This document shows, one piece after another, positions 25,167 to 36,312 of a stretch of DNA of 64,000 nt (the first letter of the stretch is position 1; every line of letters begins with the position of its first letter). The notes beneath the pieces were generated by a model. It had not been told where the DNA came from. It searched no databases and saw only the letters and a program-made list of their open reading frames with translations. The stretch comes from Poecilobothrus nobilitatus (Eukaryota; Arthropoda; Insecta; Diptera; Dolichopodidae). A program made the translations under genes and the position numbers. The DNA lies in assembly GCA_947095535.1 (NCBI GenBank), contig OX352773.1:28169398-28233397 (forward strand), given 5' to 3'.

Positions 25167-26020
25167 TTGTTTTAGTTTTATTTAATTTGATTTTAGTATG
25201 AAATCTTGTTGCGTCGTTATTCCATTTTAAAATGCAAGGTTGAAGTTACGCAGCAATAAAATGAAATAATTATATTTTGGGGTGTTTTTTCATACCGCCG
25301 TTTACTCAATTTTATGTATGGACAATTTAATTTTACTTCATTTGAAAATGAGATTTATAATAAGTATGCGTTAATAATAGCGCTGAATTTTGAATGACCA
25401 AAAAAAATTTTTAAATTACCAAAATAGTTTGTTTAATTAAGCAAAAAAAAAAAAAAAATAGTTAATAATACTTACTAAACTTTTATTTGAATAATTTCCC
25501 AATCAATGCAACAAAGTGATAATAAGATATATTGATATTCCTAAATGATTGTTAATTTTTTTTCAATGTTATTAAAATAAGCTATTAAAATAGAAATTGT
25601 TAAGCTTACAAATTTGAGAATATAACTTAAAAGAATGACGTATCCTAAAAGTCTATATTAATTATTTTTCATCGTAAAATCAAAACGCACTTTAAAATTT
25701 CATTTTTATTCAATATTTGAAATTTGAAATCTTTTTTTATTTTAAATAATCAACTGCTATATATATACATCTATAATAAACATACATTATATAATATAAT
25801 ATGATATGGATATTGTATATGTAAATAAATTGAATTTTGAGTAATGTGGTTATGTTGTTGTCACCTTTTTTTTTTTGTTTTTATACCCGTATGAACTATG
25901 TTCAAGGGTATAATAAATTTGCCATTACGTTTGTGACACCTTAAAGGAGCCGAGCTAGATATAGTGTCAAAGGTATGGATCGGCTCAGAATCGAATTCTG
26001 AGTCGATTAAGTCATGTACG

Positions 26021-26056
26021 TCCGTCCGTCCGTCCGTCCGTCCGTCCGTCCGTCCG
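26021..26056 (+). repeat. (TCCG)9 microsatellite
   Basis: Nine uninterrupted TCCG units. GTCCG also begins every downstream tandem unit (GTGTCCGTCCGCACG), which suggests the microsatellite expanded from the unit junction. Confidence 0.95.
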
Positions 26057-28200
26057 CACGATAACTCAAAAAATAAAGGAGCTAGGAGGCTGAAATTTTT
26101 TTTACGTCACTTTTGCAAAATTGTTAGTTTTGCTATTTAAATCCAACATTTTCGGTCGGCGGGTTCGAGTAGCTGCCATACAACTTCTTTCTTTATATAG
26201 AAATAACTCAGTATCTATTCAAGCTAGGGTTTTGAAATTTTGCAAATGATGATCAAGTTTTATGGCAACAACTTCTGTAAAATTTGGTTGTGTTGGTGCG
26301 ACGGGTTCGGGTAGCTGCCATACAACTTCTCCGTTTAAATGAGAATAACTCAGTGTTTATTTAAGCTAGGAATCTGAAATTTAGTAAAGAGGTGTCGAGT
26401 TACATGCCAACAACTTCTGTAAAATTTGGTTGGTCTAGAACATCCGGTTCAGGCTTCCTGCACCTCTTGGAAGTTAATAAAGCTAGGCGTCTGAAATCTT
26501 GCAAATGTTGATCAAGTTTTATGGCAACAACTTTTGCAAAATTTGGTTGTGGTGGTGCGACGGGTTCGGGTAGCTGCCATACAACTTCTCTTTTTAAATG
26601 AAAATAACTCAGTGTCCGTCCGCACGATAACTCAAAAAATAAAGGAGCTAAGAGGCTGATATTTTTTTACGTCACTTTTGTAAAATTGTTAGTTTTGCTA
26701 TTTAACTCCAGCATTTTCTGTCCCCGGGTTCGGGTAGCTGCCATACAACGTCTTTCTTGAAATAGAAATAACCCAGTGTCTGTTCAATCTAGGTATTTGA
26801 AATTTTGCGAATGATGATCAAGTTTTATGGCAACAACTTCTACAAAATTTGGTTGTGGTGGTACGACGGGTTCGGGTAGCTGCCATACAAAATATCTTTT
26901 TAAATGAAAAGAACTCAGTGTCCGTCCGCACGATAACTCAAAAAATAAAGGAGCTAAGAGGCTGATATTTTTTTTACGTCACTTTTGCAAAATTGTTAGT
27001 TTTGCTATTTAACTCCAGCATTTTCGGCCCCCGGGTTCGAGTAGCTGCCATACAACGTCTTTCTTTAAATGGAAATAACCCAGTGTCTGTTCAATCTAGG
27101 TATCTGAAATTTTGCGAATGATGATCAAGTTTTATGGCAACAACTTCTGCAAAATTTGGTTGTGTTGGTGCGACGGGTTCGGGTAGCTGCCATACAAAAT
27201 ATCTTTTTAAATGAAAAGAACTCAGTGTCCGTCCGCACGATAACTCAAAAAATAGAGGAGCTAGGAGGCTGAAAATTTTTTTACGTTACCTTTGTAAAAT
27301 TGTTAGTTTTGCTATTTAACTCCAGCATTTTCGGCCCCCGGGTTCGAGTAGCTGCCATACAACGTCTTTCTTTAAATGGAAATAACCCAGTGTATATCCA
27401 ATCTAGGTATCTGCAATTTTGCGAATGATGATCAAGTTTTATGGCACAACTTCTGCAAAATTTGGTTGTGTTGGTGCGACGGGTTCGGGTAGCTGCCATA
27501 CAACTTCTCTTTTTAAATGAAAATAACTCAGTGTCCGTCCGCACGATAACTCAAAAAATAAAGGAGCTAGAAGGCTGACATTTTATATACGTCACTTTTG
27601 CAAAATTGTTAGTTTTGCTATTTACCTCCAGCATTTTCGGCCCCCGGGTTCGAGTAGCTGCCATACAAAGTCTTTCTTTAAATGGAAATAACCCAGTGTC
27701 TGTTCAATCTAGGTATCTGCAATTTTGCGAATGATGATCAAGTTTTATGGCAACAACTTCTGCAAAATTTGGTTGTGTTGGTGCGACGGGTTCGGGTAGC
27801 TGCCATACAACTTCTCTTTTTAAATGAAAATAACTCAGTGTCCGTCCGCACGATAACTCAAAAAATAAAGGAGCTAAGAGGCTGATATTTTTTTTACGTC
27901 ACTTTTGCAAAATTGTTAGTTTTGCTATTTAACTCCAGCATTTTCGGCCGCCGGGTTCGAGTAGTTGCCATACAACTTCTCTTTTTAAATGAGAATAACT
28001 CAGTGTCTATTGAATCTAGCTATCTGAAATTTAGTGAAAAAGTGTCGAGTTGCATGCCAAAAACTTTTGTAAAATTTGATTGATCTATTGCAGCCGGTTT
28101 AGGCTTCTTGCATTTCTTGGAACTTAATGAAGCTAGGCGCAATAGATTCGGGTAGCTGTCATACAACTCCACAATTTACATAAATATATCTCTGTAGTTC
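26056..28200 (+). repeat. ~306-bp higher-order tandem repeat made of two ~145-160-bp halves
   Basis: The junction word GCACGATAACTCAAAAAATA occurs at 26,056, 26,622, 26,928, 27,235, 27,541 and 27,848. The spacings are 566, 306, 307, 306 and 307 bp, so four regular units follow one longer, more diverged unit, and a degraded unit closes the array. Within each unit GGGTTCGRGTAGCTGCCATACAA appears twice (for example near 27,030 and 27,179), so each unit is a pair of diverged half-repeats. Neighbouring units differ by only a few bases, a sign of recent expansion or gene conversion. Confidence 0.95.
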
Positions 28201-28315
28201 GGTACTAAAACATCTGAATGTTTCTAAAAGATGATCTAGTTTTATAATAGGATATATTACGTTCATACGGGTATCCCAGAGTTGACACAGTCTACTCTAC
28301 TGCACTCTTCCTCGT

Positions 28316-31300
28316 TTTTTAAATAAAATTTTTTAAAATTTGTTTTAACCTTTTGAAAATTTTCACCATTAAATAAAGTTTACATTTTTTTTTTAACGTC
28401 TAACTTGGGGAATAAAAGTACTGAGAATCGAATAATGTTAGAAAAGTTTTGCCATTTTTATTTTATGTAATATATAGAATACCTGTGCATATCAAATATT
28501 AAAGTAATAGCCTTTAAAATTTAGTTTTCCGTTTTTAATATTAAAAGAAATTGGCTAAATATAATGGAAGGATAATGAATTGGATGAATAGTAAGGAAAT
28601 AAAAAAGCAAACATTTTCTTTTTATGCTTAGACTCTTAAGAAAAATTTCATTTTTTTAAAAATGAGTACATGTCTAAAATGTTCCTTAAAAAGAAAATTT
28701 GCAATAAAAGAGTTCTGGTGATATATTAAAATATCTTACAGTAAACAGAGCTTGAATAAATTTTTACTTTTTTTTTTTAAATATTATGTTTTTGTTTAAA
28801 TAAAATAAGAGTGCTCTGAAATTGACGGGTTGGGGTTTTTTTTTTTGTTTTTTAACTTTTGTTTAAAGGTTTTGTAAAGAAATTTAAAGTATGTTTGTTA
28901 GAAATTAGAGTTTTATTTTTCTTTATTTTGCTATAAAATGGATAGAAATTCATGTGTTTTTCTTTAAATAATTTGGGAGAGAAAAAAAAATTTTTTTTTG
29001 ATGGAAAAATTTGTAAGAAGGCTTTTATAACATAAGGGGAGGCGACTATCATTTTTTTTAAGGATGCTGATAGATTGAAAATGATAATGAAAATTTTGAA
29101 AATTTAAAAATATTTAAATTTAATTTAATCACAAAAATTATGATTTTTTTGTAATTCTTATTTAATTAAAAACAAAATTATTTTTAAAGATTTATCAAAA
29201 AAAAAAAAATTACAGCTTCAAACAAAAAAATTGATTACCTTTTCACATTGAATTTCTTTTTGTTAAATTAAAGTGTAAATTCTAAATTGATTTTTTGTTT
29301 CGATAAAGGAACACAATATTTCAACTTTTGAATTTCTTCAGAGCTTATAATCATATTTTTTTGTAAATAGTACTTTTATAAAAAAAAAAAAAAAAAAAAC
29401 GTTTAAAAGGTTATATTTGAAAGGAAGATAATATTGTTTTTAAAGCTAATGTATTTTTACTGTCATCATAAGTTAGATAAAGAAACCTTTGTATTTCCTT
29501 TTTATACTCAATTTACCCAATAAACTTCATTTTATTTTTAAATGAAACCATTTTTACAATTTAATACCATTAATATTTATATAGATTGAATATTGAAGTA
29601 GTTTCAAAAAAAAAAAGAAAGAAAAAAAAAACAAACAAAAAATATGAACACATTTAGAAAATCAAATGATGTCAACTTGGAAACCTTAAAAATATACTAA
29701 CAATTCAAGTATACGTATGCCTTTTGTATCCTGTGTGTATTAGATTTTGGTCTAGAGAAGCTTTCAAACAATTTTGTTTTAGCATAAAAGAAATCATACA
29801 TCAAATTTCAATTTCGTTAGATGCAAACACGGTTTTTTTTTTTTTTTAACAACTTTAATACTTTTTTTTGGTTTTCTTTTTGTTTATACTTTTTAAAGGA
29901 ATTCACAGTTTATTTTGTTGTTTCTGCTTCTAGGTAAATTGTACCGTATGGGAATTGGTTCAATATAAAGCAATCATACTCATATACAATAAAAAAAGGA
30001 AAACAAACAAAAATGAGAGTAAAATATTATCGCTACGATATTTAAAAACATAAAAATTGCGGTTGTCACAAAAAATAATTTTTGATAGAAATAGAAACAA
30101 CAAGAAAAATTTGAAAAAAAAAATTTGTTGCTACATCAATAATTTTTTTTTTTTTTGTTTTTATTACAAGGAATACCTATTGTGGGTTGATAACATTAAC
30201 CTAGTATAGGTAAGACATAAGAAAATTGTTGAAGATTTTTAAGCAAACGTTTGTGTGTATATTTATCTACCATAATCTCATATTCTAAAAAGAAGTCATA
30301 TTAAATTTAACTAAAAATGGAATAAAATTTTGAACAATTGTGGCAGTATTATTAAAATTTTTTTTTTTTTTTTAATTATAAAAAAATAACAAAATTTAAT
30401 TTTTATAATTAAAATAATAAATAAATTCTTAAAGTTATCATACAATTCAATAATTGTACTAAAACATAATAATTAAACTAATAATTTATTTCTTTCTTTG
30501 ACAGAACATTGAATCTATTTAAATGTGTCTGTTAATAAATTATGTATACTTAGTACATAATATATTATATGTATCTATTAGATATATAATATTCATATAT
30601 CTATCATATATATAATTTTTTTTTTTTGAAGCTAATCATCCTTTAACAGAAAGTTTGCGCTGATGATGAAATATTGGTTAAATTTTACTTAACCATGATG
30701 AGTTTTGCCGTTTTGTTCCTTTTATTTTAACAGTGTGTGTTAATAAATTTTTTGTCATACAAAAAAAAAAAAAAAAATTATACCTATATACATAATATGT
30801 AAGTATATAAATATAATATATTGAAAAATATATTTTAAGGTAATTGGTTAACAGTTATTTCCTTTTAAAGACAGTTTTCGTTTTTTTTTTTAAATTGTTA
30901 AAAGTTTGATAATGGGTGAATTTAGGTGGTATAAGTGGAAGATAAAGTGATATCATAGAAAATAATTGTATATGTATACGCCTAATTTATTGCTAAACAA
31001 ATTATTTATTATAAATACATATTTTAAAATACAAATACGACAAAAAAAAAAAAAAATAAATATAATCATATTTGAATCATAGGAGAACAAAAAAAAAACC
31101 AATTTTTTATCAAGTTTTACGCATATGTTATTCTTATTTTCAATTAAAAAAGATTAAAAGTATTTTGTTGTTTCATTGGAAAAGTACCTAATGTTATCAG
31201 TAAAATGTTCTCTGACTTAAACTGAAGAAAAATATATTTATCATAAGTCATAACCAAAGTTGATAAGAGAAAATTTAAAGTTTCTAAAACTGATGTAAAT

Positions 31301-31772
31301 TTTAAGAAGAATTTTTACAACTGTATAGGAGAAAATTATGTAAGAACTAAATATAATATATTATATTAGTATATGTGAGATTTACGATCACTATTCATAA
31401 CAAGGATATAATCTTTGCTAGGAAATTATAGGTAAAAAAATATGTATCGTTGTAAAATTTGTATGATGATTATACAGAAAGAAATCTAAGTAGAAGATAC
31501 AATGAAAAAAAAAACACAAATTGCATAAAAAAAATTTGGTGAACCATGACGGAAAATTTTATCTTATTACGTTTATATTTTACTATTTAACATAGTGCAG
31601 TGTAGTGCTTTGTACTTAAGTGTATTGATTTTTGTAAGACTTAAGTTAGTATCTTTTTTCGCGTTGTCGCTTTGTCAATGCATTCAGAATTTGAATTTTT
31701 CCATTTTTATGAATAAGAAAAAAAGTACATGAGTGTAGACCAGCTTAGATCTGACAAAGCTAAGTTTACCCA
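28316..31772. other. AT-rich stretch, no gene seen
   Basis: No coding, RNA or mobile element recognised over 3.4 kb; simple A/T runs only (for example 29,380-29,399). Confidence 0.6.
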
Positions 31773-32024
31773 ATCTAATATTTTTTTTTTTATATATTAT
31801 ATCGTGCAGATATAAATACTTGCCGATATTTTTAGGGCCCTTTTGCCTTTAGCATGTGGACCATCTCGGTACAAGTATTCAATTATAATTATATTTAATA
31901 TTTTGTTTACATTATTTTATTATATTTTATATATTATTTTCGACCTGACCGGGGTTTGAACCCGAGTGCTTTCGCCTGACCAGTGACTTACGCACTGCAT
32001 CATTGGTCAGATGATCTAATATTT
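31773..32024 (-). mobile_element. tRNA-headed SINE, family A, with target-site duplication
   Basis: The element lies on the minus strand from 32,013 to 31,784. Both flanks carry the same ATCTAATATTT (31,773-31,783 and 32,014-32,024), a target-site duplication. The head contains TGATGCAGTGCGTAAGTC and a B box GGGTTCAAACCCC (about 31,951-31,963), with CTGACC near the start able to pair with GGTCAG. The ~150-bp AT-rich tail contains CACATGCTAAAGG (31,846-31,858 complement) and ends in an A run next to the duplication, as expected for LINE-assisted retroposition. It aligns over its full length with 58,981-59,188. Confidence 0.85.
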
Positions 32025-32701
32025 ATTCTTCATTTTTGATTTCTACTGTTCAAGTTATTGTGAGATTGTGCAAAAATGTTGGGTTTTGTTGAAATTTATT
32101 TTATTTAATTGTCTAGTTGTCGTATGTTTTAGATATATATATATATATATATATATTTGTAAATGTAAAATGTAATATTGCTTGATTTTCTTTTTAAAGG
32201 AATTTCTTTTGATTAAAGATTTCTTTTTATGATATTGGTGATAGCTTGGATTAGGTGTTTTTGTGATATAGATTTTATAAAATGAGATATTAAAAAGTGT
32301 TATATTAATAAAAAATGCTAAACTATAAATACATTTATATATTTTGTTGTTGCAGAAATGACATGTGAGTTGTTCTCTATATATATAATACATAAATGTT
32401 TGGGGTGTACAAGTTACAACACATTCGAATGTATTCAAATATTTATTTTAATTTAACTTTACTTTCAATATTAAGGAGATTTTAATTAAAATTATAATTT
32501 ACAATAGATTAGCAAGCTATAGCTTTTTTTTATAATATTATAATATAATATTTTTGTTTAGGTTTGTTTAGGTTTATAGTTTTATGTTTTATTTTGTTTT
32601 AGATATATTTTGTCCTAGTTATATTAATTCAATCTTAAGTTTATTGAGTAAATCTAAATTTTTCTTACTGGTTTATATGAGAAGTTAGAAATTCTATTGG
32701 C
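32025..32701. other. AT-rich stretch, no gene seen
   Basis: The 127-codon minus frame at 32,055-32,438 is low complexity, with an I-Y run from a TA microsatellite at 32,132-32,156, and begins beside a SINE. Not a credible gene. Confidence 0.6.
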
Positions 32702-32863
32702 TTAGTGCTGTTGAAAATGGAACACCGGAGAAAGGCCCGTGCATTCGGATAGAATGTGTTGGATAGTTAATAGGAATCTTTTGCAATACTGACAATGCAG
32801 TTGAGTTTAATTTCTATGGAGATATGATTTGGGTAACAGTTTTGTGTGCTAGTTTTATTCTGA
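32702..32863 (-). pseudogene. Non-LTR retrotransposon tail: RNase H end and C-C-H-C knuckle
   Basis: Minus-strand translation gives LHCQYCKRFLLTIQHILSEC, followed by TGLSPVFHFQQH and a stop at 32,702. The C-x2-C...H-x4-C pattern after an RNase H domain is typical of I, R1 and Jockey-group LINE polyproteins ('C..C....TVxHILxEC'). About 30 bp upstream, in another frame, LRIKLAHKTVTQIIS resembles the usual 'LRIGHTRLTHxxLL' that precedes this knuckle. The frame change and stops show it is dead. Only about 160 bp are readable. Confidence 0.65.
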
Positions 32864-35800
32864 GATATCACTTGTTCTTTTTGACTGATTTAAATAATTA
32901 GCTATATGGAAAATATATTTAAAGAAGCTTACCAATGAAAATGTAAAAATTTTGAATTTCTTTGAAGTTTTCTTATTAACTTGACAAAGTAAGATAATGG
33001 ATATAACAAGAGTGCCTTTAAAATAAAAAAAAATAAAAAATTTTATCTTTAATCTAATAATAGCATTTTCTTTTATTTAATCATCAAATTTTTATGCAAT
33101 TATTTTAAAATAAACTATATAGATAAAAACAAAAACATATTTAAATTTGTATACCTTCTTATAAGGAACTTGCATATTAATGACTTGCATTTGGAAATTT
33201 ATTTTGGCAGTAATTGTATCACGTTTTATATAAAACTAAACTTAAGGGACCAAAAAAAAAAAAAAATATATATATAAAAAGAACCATTCACCACTAGAAA
33301 ATCATTGCTACTTGAAAAAATGGAAGTAGTTGAATACAAGCTATAAAAAAATTTGATTGCTTGAAAAGAAGTTGAATTGAATAATAAAAAACAGGACTTT
33401 TTCGTTTTTTTTTTTTTTTTTATTGTGGAGATCTGAAAGATGACTATAAACGGGAAAGTGGTATTAAAAAAAATAGGTAATGACAAAAAACAAAGTAGTA
33501 AAATTACTATTATTCTATTTTTAAATAAAATAAAAAACAAAGGAATAGAGACAATAGAGCCATATTTTTTAAGTACAAAATTTAACTAATATAAAATTAT
33601 AGATTGTTCCCTACTTCTCCACATTACGTTAACTTAACATAAAAAAAATAGAATTTTTTATTACAAAGTAATTTTAAAAAGTAGTTGAAGAAAAGTTTTC
33701 TAATTTAAAGTATAATTTAATTTTTTTAATAAATTGATTAAATTGATTTTTTCTTAAAACAAATTTTATTAAAAATAATTTTTAAACTAGCATAAATAAA
33801 TTAAAAGTTAAAATTTGTCCATGATTTGAATTAATCAAGCAATAACAAGGTGATAATTAAATTATTTTTAATTTTTATCAAACTATCGAATGTTGCACAA
33901 CCACAGAATTTAATATGAATGAACTATTGACTAACTAACTGTTTTTTTTTTTTTTTGTAAATTCAGTAAATGTACATAAAATTACACACACACAAAAATA
34001 TTTTTATTATTCTTTCTTGGAATGATTTTTTAACGTTAAACCAAAGTATACCGTTACTTTCATTTTTTCTTTAGGTTATTTTTTGCAATGTTTTCTTACG
34101 CTTCAGTACAGTTAAATTTTTAACGCAATTTGTAAAATTAGTCTACATCATGCATTTTTCAAGTCACTCTACCTTTCTGTGTCTTCTTTTAATCCCCTTA
34201 TCCCTTAGTATTAGGATATACAAAATAACAGTACTAAAAAACTCTTAAAAAAAGGATATAAATATATATTTTTTTATAACGGTTCAAATTTAATTTTTGT
34301 ATTACAAAAATAAAAAACGTTTAGTACTGTTTCTGTATGCTTGCATCATATCGTTGATAACAAAAAAATGAAATTTTTTCTCCAAAGGACACGTAGTATT
34401 ACAGTAAAGTAACAGTATTTTAAAATGGACAGTACATACAGCATATTACTATATATGTTTTATGTCAATGTGTGTTTTAGTTCTTAATAGGTATCCTAAA
34501 AATATTTTTTTCTAGAAGCATTGGTAACAATAAGTAAGAATGTAAGCTTTTTTGATGAAATCAAAACAGAAAAAAAAAAAAAAAAGTACGATAAAAATGC
34601 AAAAGAAAAAACAAAAAGTAAAAATGATTGCAAAAGTAAACAGTGCAAAAGGACTCAAGTGATGGGGTAAGTGTAACTTTGTTTACTTAATAAATTGCCA
34701 TAATCCTATTACTTGTGGATTTTCATTGCGTTCCATGGTTTCCAACCGAAAAAAAACCAGAAATACACAACACACAGCCACATACAAATAAAAAAAACAT
34801 TTGGGGGAAAAAAATAAATATGTGCATCTAATATAAGTTACATGTATATATACATATAAAAATATTTTTATTTTGTATACATTAGAGTTCAAGTTAGATT
34901 TACATAATTTTATTTAAAAAAAATGTACTGGCGACAATACAATCACTAATGAAAGGTACTGTGAATAGAATTTTTTTTAGCACTATACCAGTCAAAATTC
35001 AAAATTTTGTTTTTTTTTTGTTTTGTTTGTGCTTTAAGAATTCAAAAATATTTTTTATGGATTCTTCGTTTCTTAAACAAAGAAATGTAATATTAATGTT
35101 AGAAAAGGACGAAAACTGTAAAAAAAAAAAGGAAACTTTACTAACTAAGAAAGATGTTCAAAAATATTTAGAATAAAATTGTATTGTAGCTATCGAAGCA
35201 TTACGTTAAATCACGATTGTTCAAACGACAACCTTTCAAGTGTCAATATGTGTGCATAAATAATATTATACTAGTGTATAAATAAAAGAAAACGAAAATA
35301 CCTAGAGTATGAACCAAAAAAAAAAATTAAAATTTTTAAAAGTGCTAAAAATTGGATTTAGTTAAACACCTGTTTAGAATTTTTTAGTTATTTTTTTTTT
35401 CCAAGATAAATTTCCTTTTGTTTGTAACAACTGTTTGGGAAAATTTTGCAAAATATAATTTAGAAATGGATATAAATATTAAAATTTTTGTCTAATCACC
35501 GGTTATCCTGTACATGGTCACGAACCCAATTCATTCTCCTAATTTTACTAGGTAATTGTGGTATTGGTATTATGGTATAAATGGTATTAATATTAAAAAA
35601 CGATATCAAAATTAATATCTAGATATAGAACTTATTTGAAAAAACTTGGTAAAAGATTATGTTATCGCATCATTGTGCTACAGTTTCTGTTTCTGCACAA
35701 ATGAGGTTTGACACGAAAACAAAAGTATTTAATATATTTACCTTATCTAAAAAATTTTGGAAAAAACGAACCAGTCTAAAAAGTAAAAACAAATTGCAAA

Positions 35801-36155
35801 ATGGTAGATTGAGTATAACAATTCATTCTAATGTTAATTTTATATTCTTTCAAATTTTAAGGTTCTTTGTTTATAATTTTAAATTTGAATAAAAATAGAA
35901 TTAAATTAGCTTTCATACTCTAAATTACATTATTGCATTTTGTAATATAAATGGAAAATATTTTAACATTTTGAAATTGATAAAATGTATACGACTGATT
36001 TTTCTGTTATTATTCTCGGCTTTAATTTATTTACTTTATTCTGTAGCTTCTATGAATTGTCTTAAAGTCTGAAATTAAACATATTTTGGTTTAAATTATA
36101 AGAGCTACATCTTAAATCAAATAATTTTCTTTTAAACTTTAAAAAATTAATCTTT
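32864..36155. other. AT-rich stretch, no gene seen
   Basis: No recognisable gene. Open frames at 33,226, 34,683, 34,949 and 35,659 are composed of A/T runs or have no motif. AATAAA words on the minus strand near 36,025-36,045 lie downstream of the exon candidate at 36,156, but are unremarkable at this base composition. Confidence 0.5.
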
Positions 36156-36312
36156 TTAGCAGATATTTTTTAGAAAATTTTTAAAAATTTGTTTAATATT
36201 TTCTTTATCCACATCCTCCTGTGATCTACACAGGAGTACTGTCTCCTCAATGTTTGAAAACATCCTATATTGAAACGGATATAGTGTTCTTTTTAGTGGA
36301 TATTTTTCCAAT
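36156..36312 (-). CDS. Candidate exon C of an unidentified host gene, possibly the last exon
   Basis: On the minus strand a strong acceptor (TTTGATATTTTCAG, AG at 36,313-36,314) is followed by one base A and then 51 codons to a TAA at 36,156. The first residues are LEKYPLKRTLYPFQYRMFSN, then IEETVLLCRSQEDVDKENIK. The starting phase (one base completing a codon) fits the two bases AG left at the end of exon B (57,492), giving an AGA arginine codon at the join. The last 13 residues are K/F/N-rich and may be read-through of an intron; no strong donor is visible inside, so terminal exon is the simpler reading. An 8-bp palindrome (CTCCTGTG/CACAGGAG) lies within. No protein family is recognised. 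Chance is not excluded. Confidence 0.4.

Larger units (their letters stand above)
24662..25320 (+). mobile_element. Candidate inverted-repeat element carrying a phased array and a RING ORF
   Basis: Words related to GGCATTATTTCATTTT occur in forward orientation many times at 24,766-24,890 and in reverse orientation on the outside (AATGAAATAACGCTGC at 24,670; GCAAAAAATGAAATATCG at 24,737; GCAGCAATAAAATGAAATAA at 25,250). Outer blocks ACCCCAAAATTTTG (24,707) and ATTTTGGGGTG (25,275) are roughly inverted to each other. A RING-finger frame lies between. The region is also more mixed in composition than its flanks. The ends are not exact and no target duplication is seen, so the 'element' is an inference. 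Confidence 0.4.
25883..28315 (+). mobile_element. 2.4-kb inverted-repeat element with internal higher-order tandem units (non-autonomous)
   Basis: The left end ATACCCGTATGAAC (25,883-25,896) is exactly inverted at 28,261-28,274 (GTTCATACGGGTAT). The left end also folds on itself (ATACCC..GAAC TAT GTTC..GGGTAT, to about 25,912). The right end continues with CCCAGAGTTGACACAG and CTCTTCCTCG, shared with family 1 copies ending at 1,010 and 54,206. Between them lies (TCCG)9 and then ~306-bp tandem units. No coding frame is credible; the minus frame at 27,281-27,544 is a product of the repeats. Similar TATACCC...GGGTATA plus CCGT-array repeats are, from memory, common in fly genomes. Confidence 0.8.

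Noticed and set aside
27281..27544. 87-codon minus frame with arginine-rich repeats (and 27,682-27,885 plus)
   Set aside because: The reading comes from the 306-bp tandem units; the same phrase recurs because the DNA repeats, and neighbouring units break the frame.
26056..28200. CRISPR-like array
   Set aside because: Units are 306 bp contiguous repeats with no spacers, in a eukaryotic genome.
32055..32438. Longest open frame of the window (127 codons, minus)
   Set aside because: It is encoded by a TA microsatellite and A/T-rich sequence, starts beside a SINE and has no motif or codon bias.
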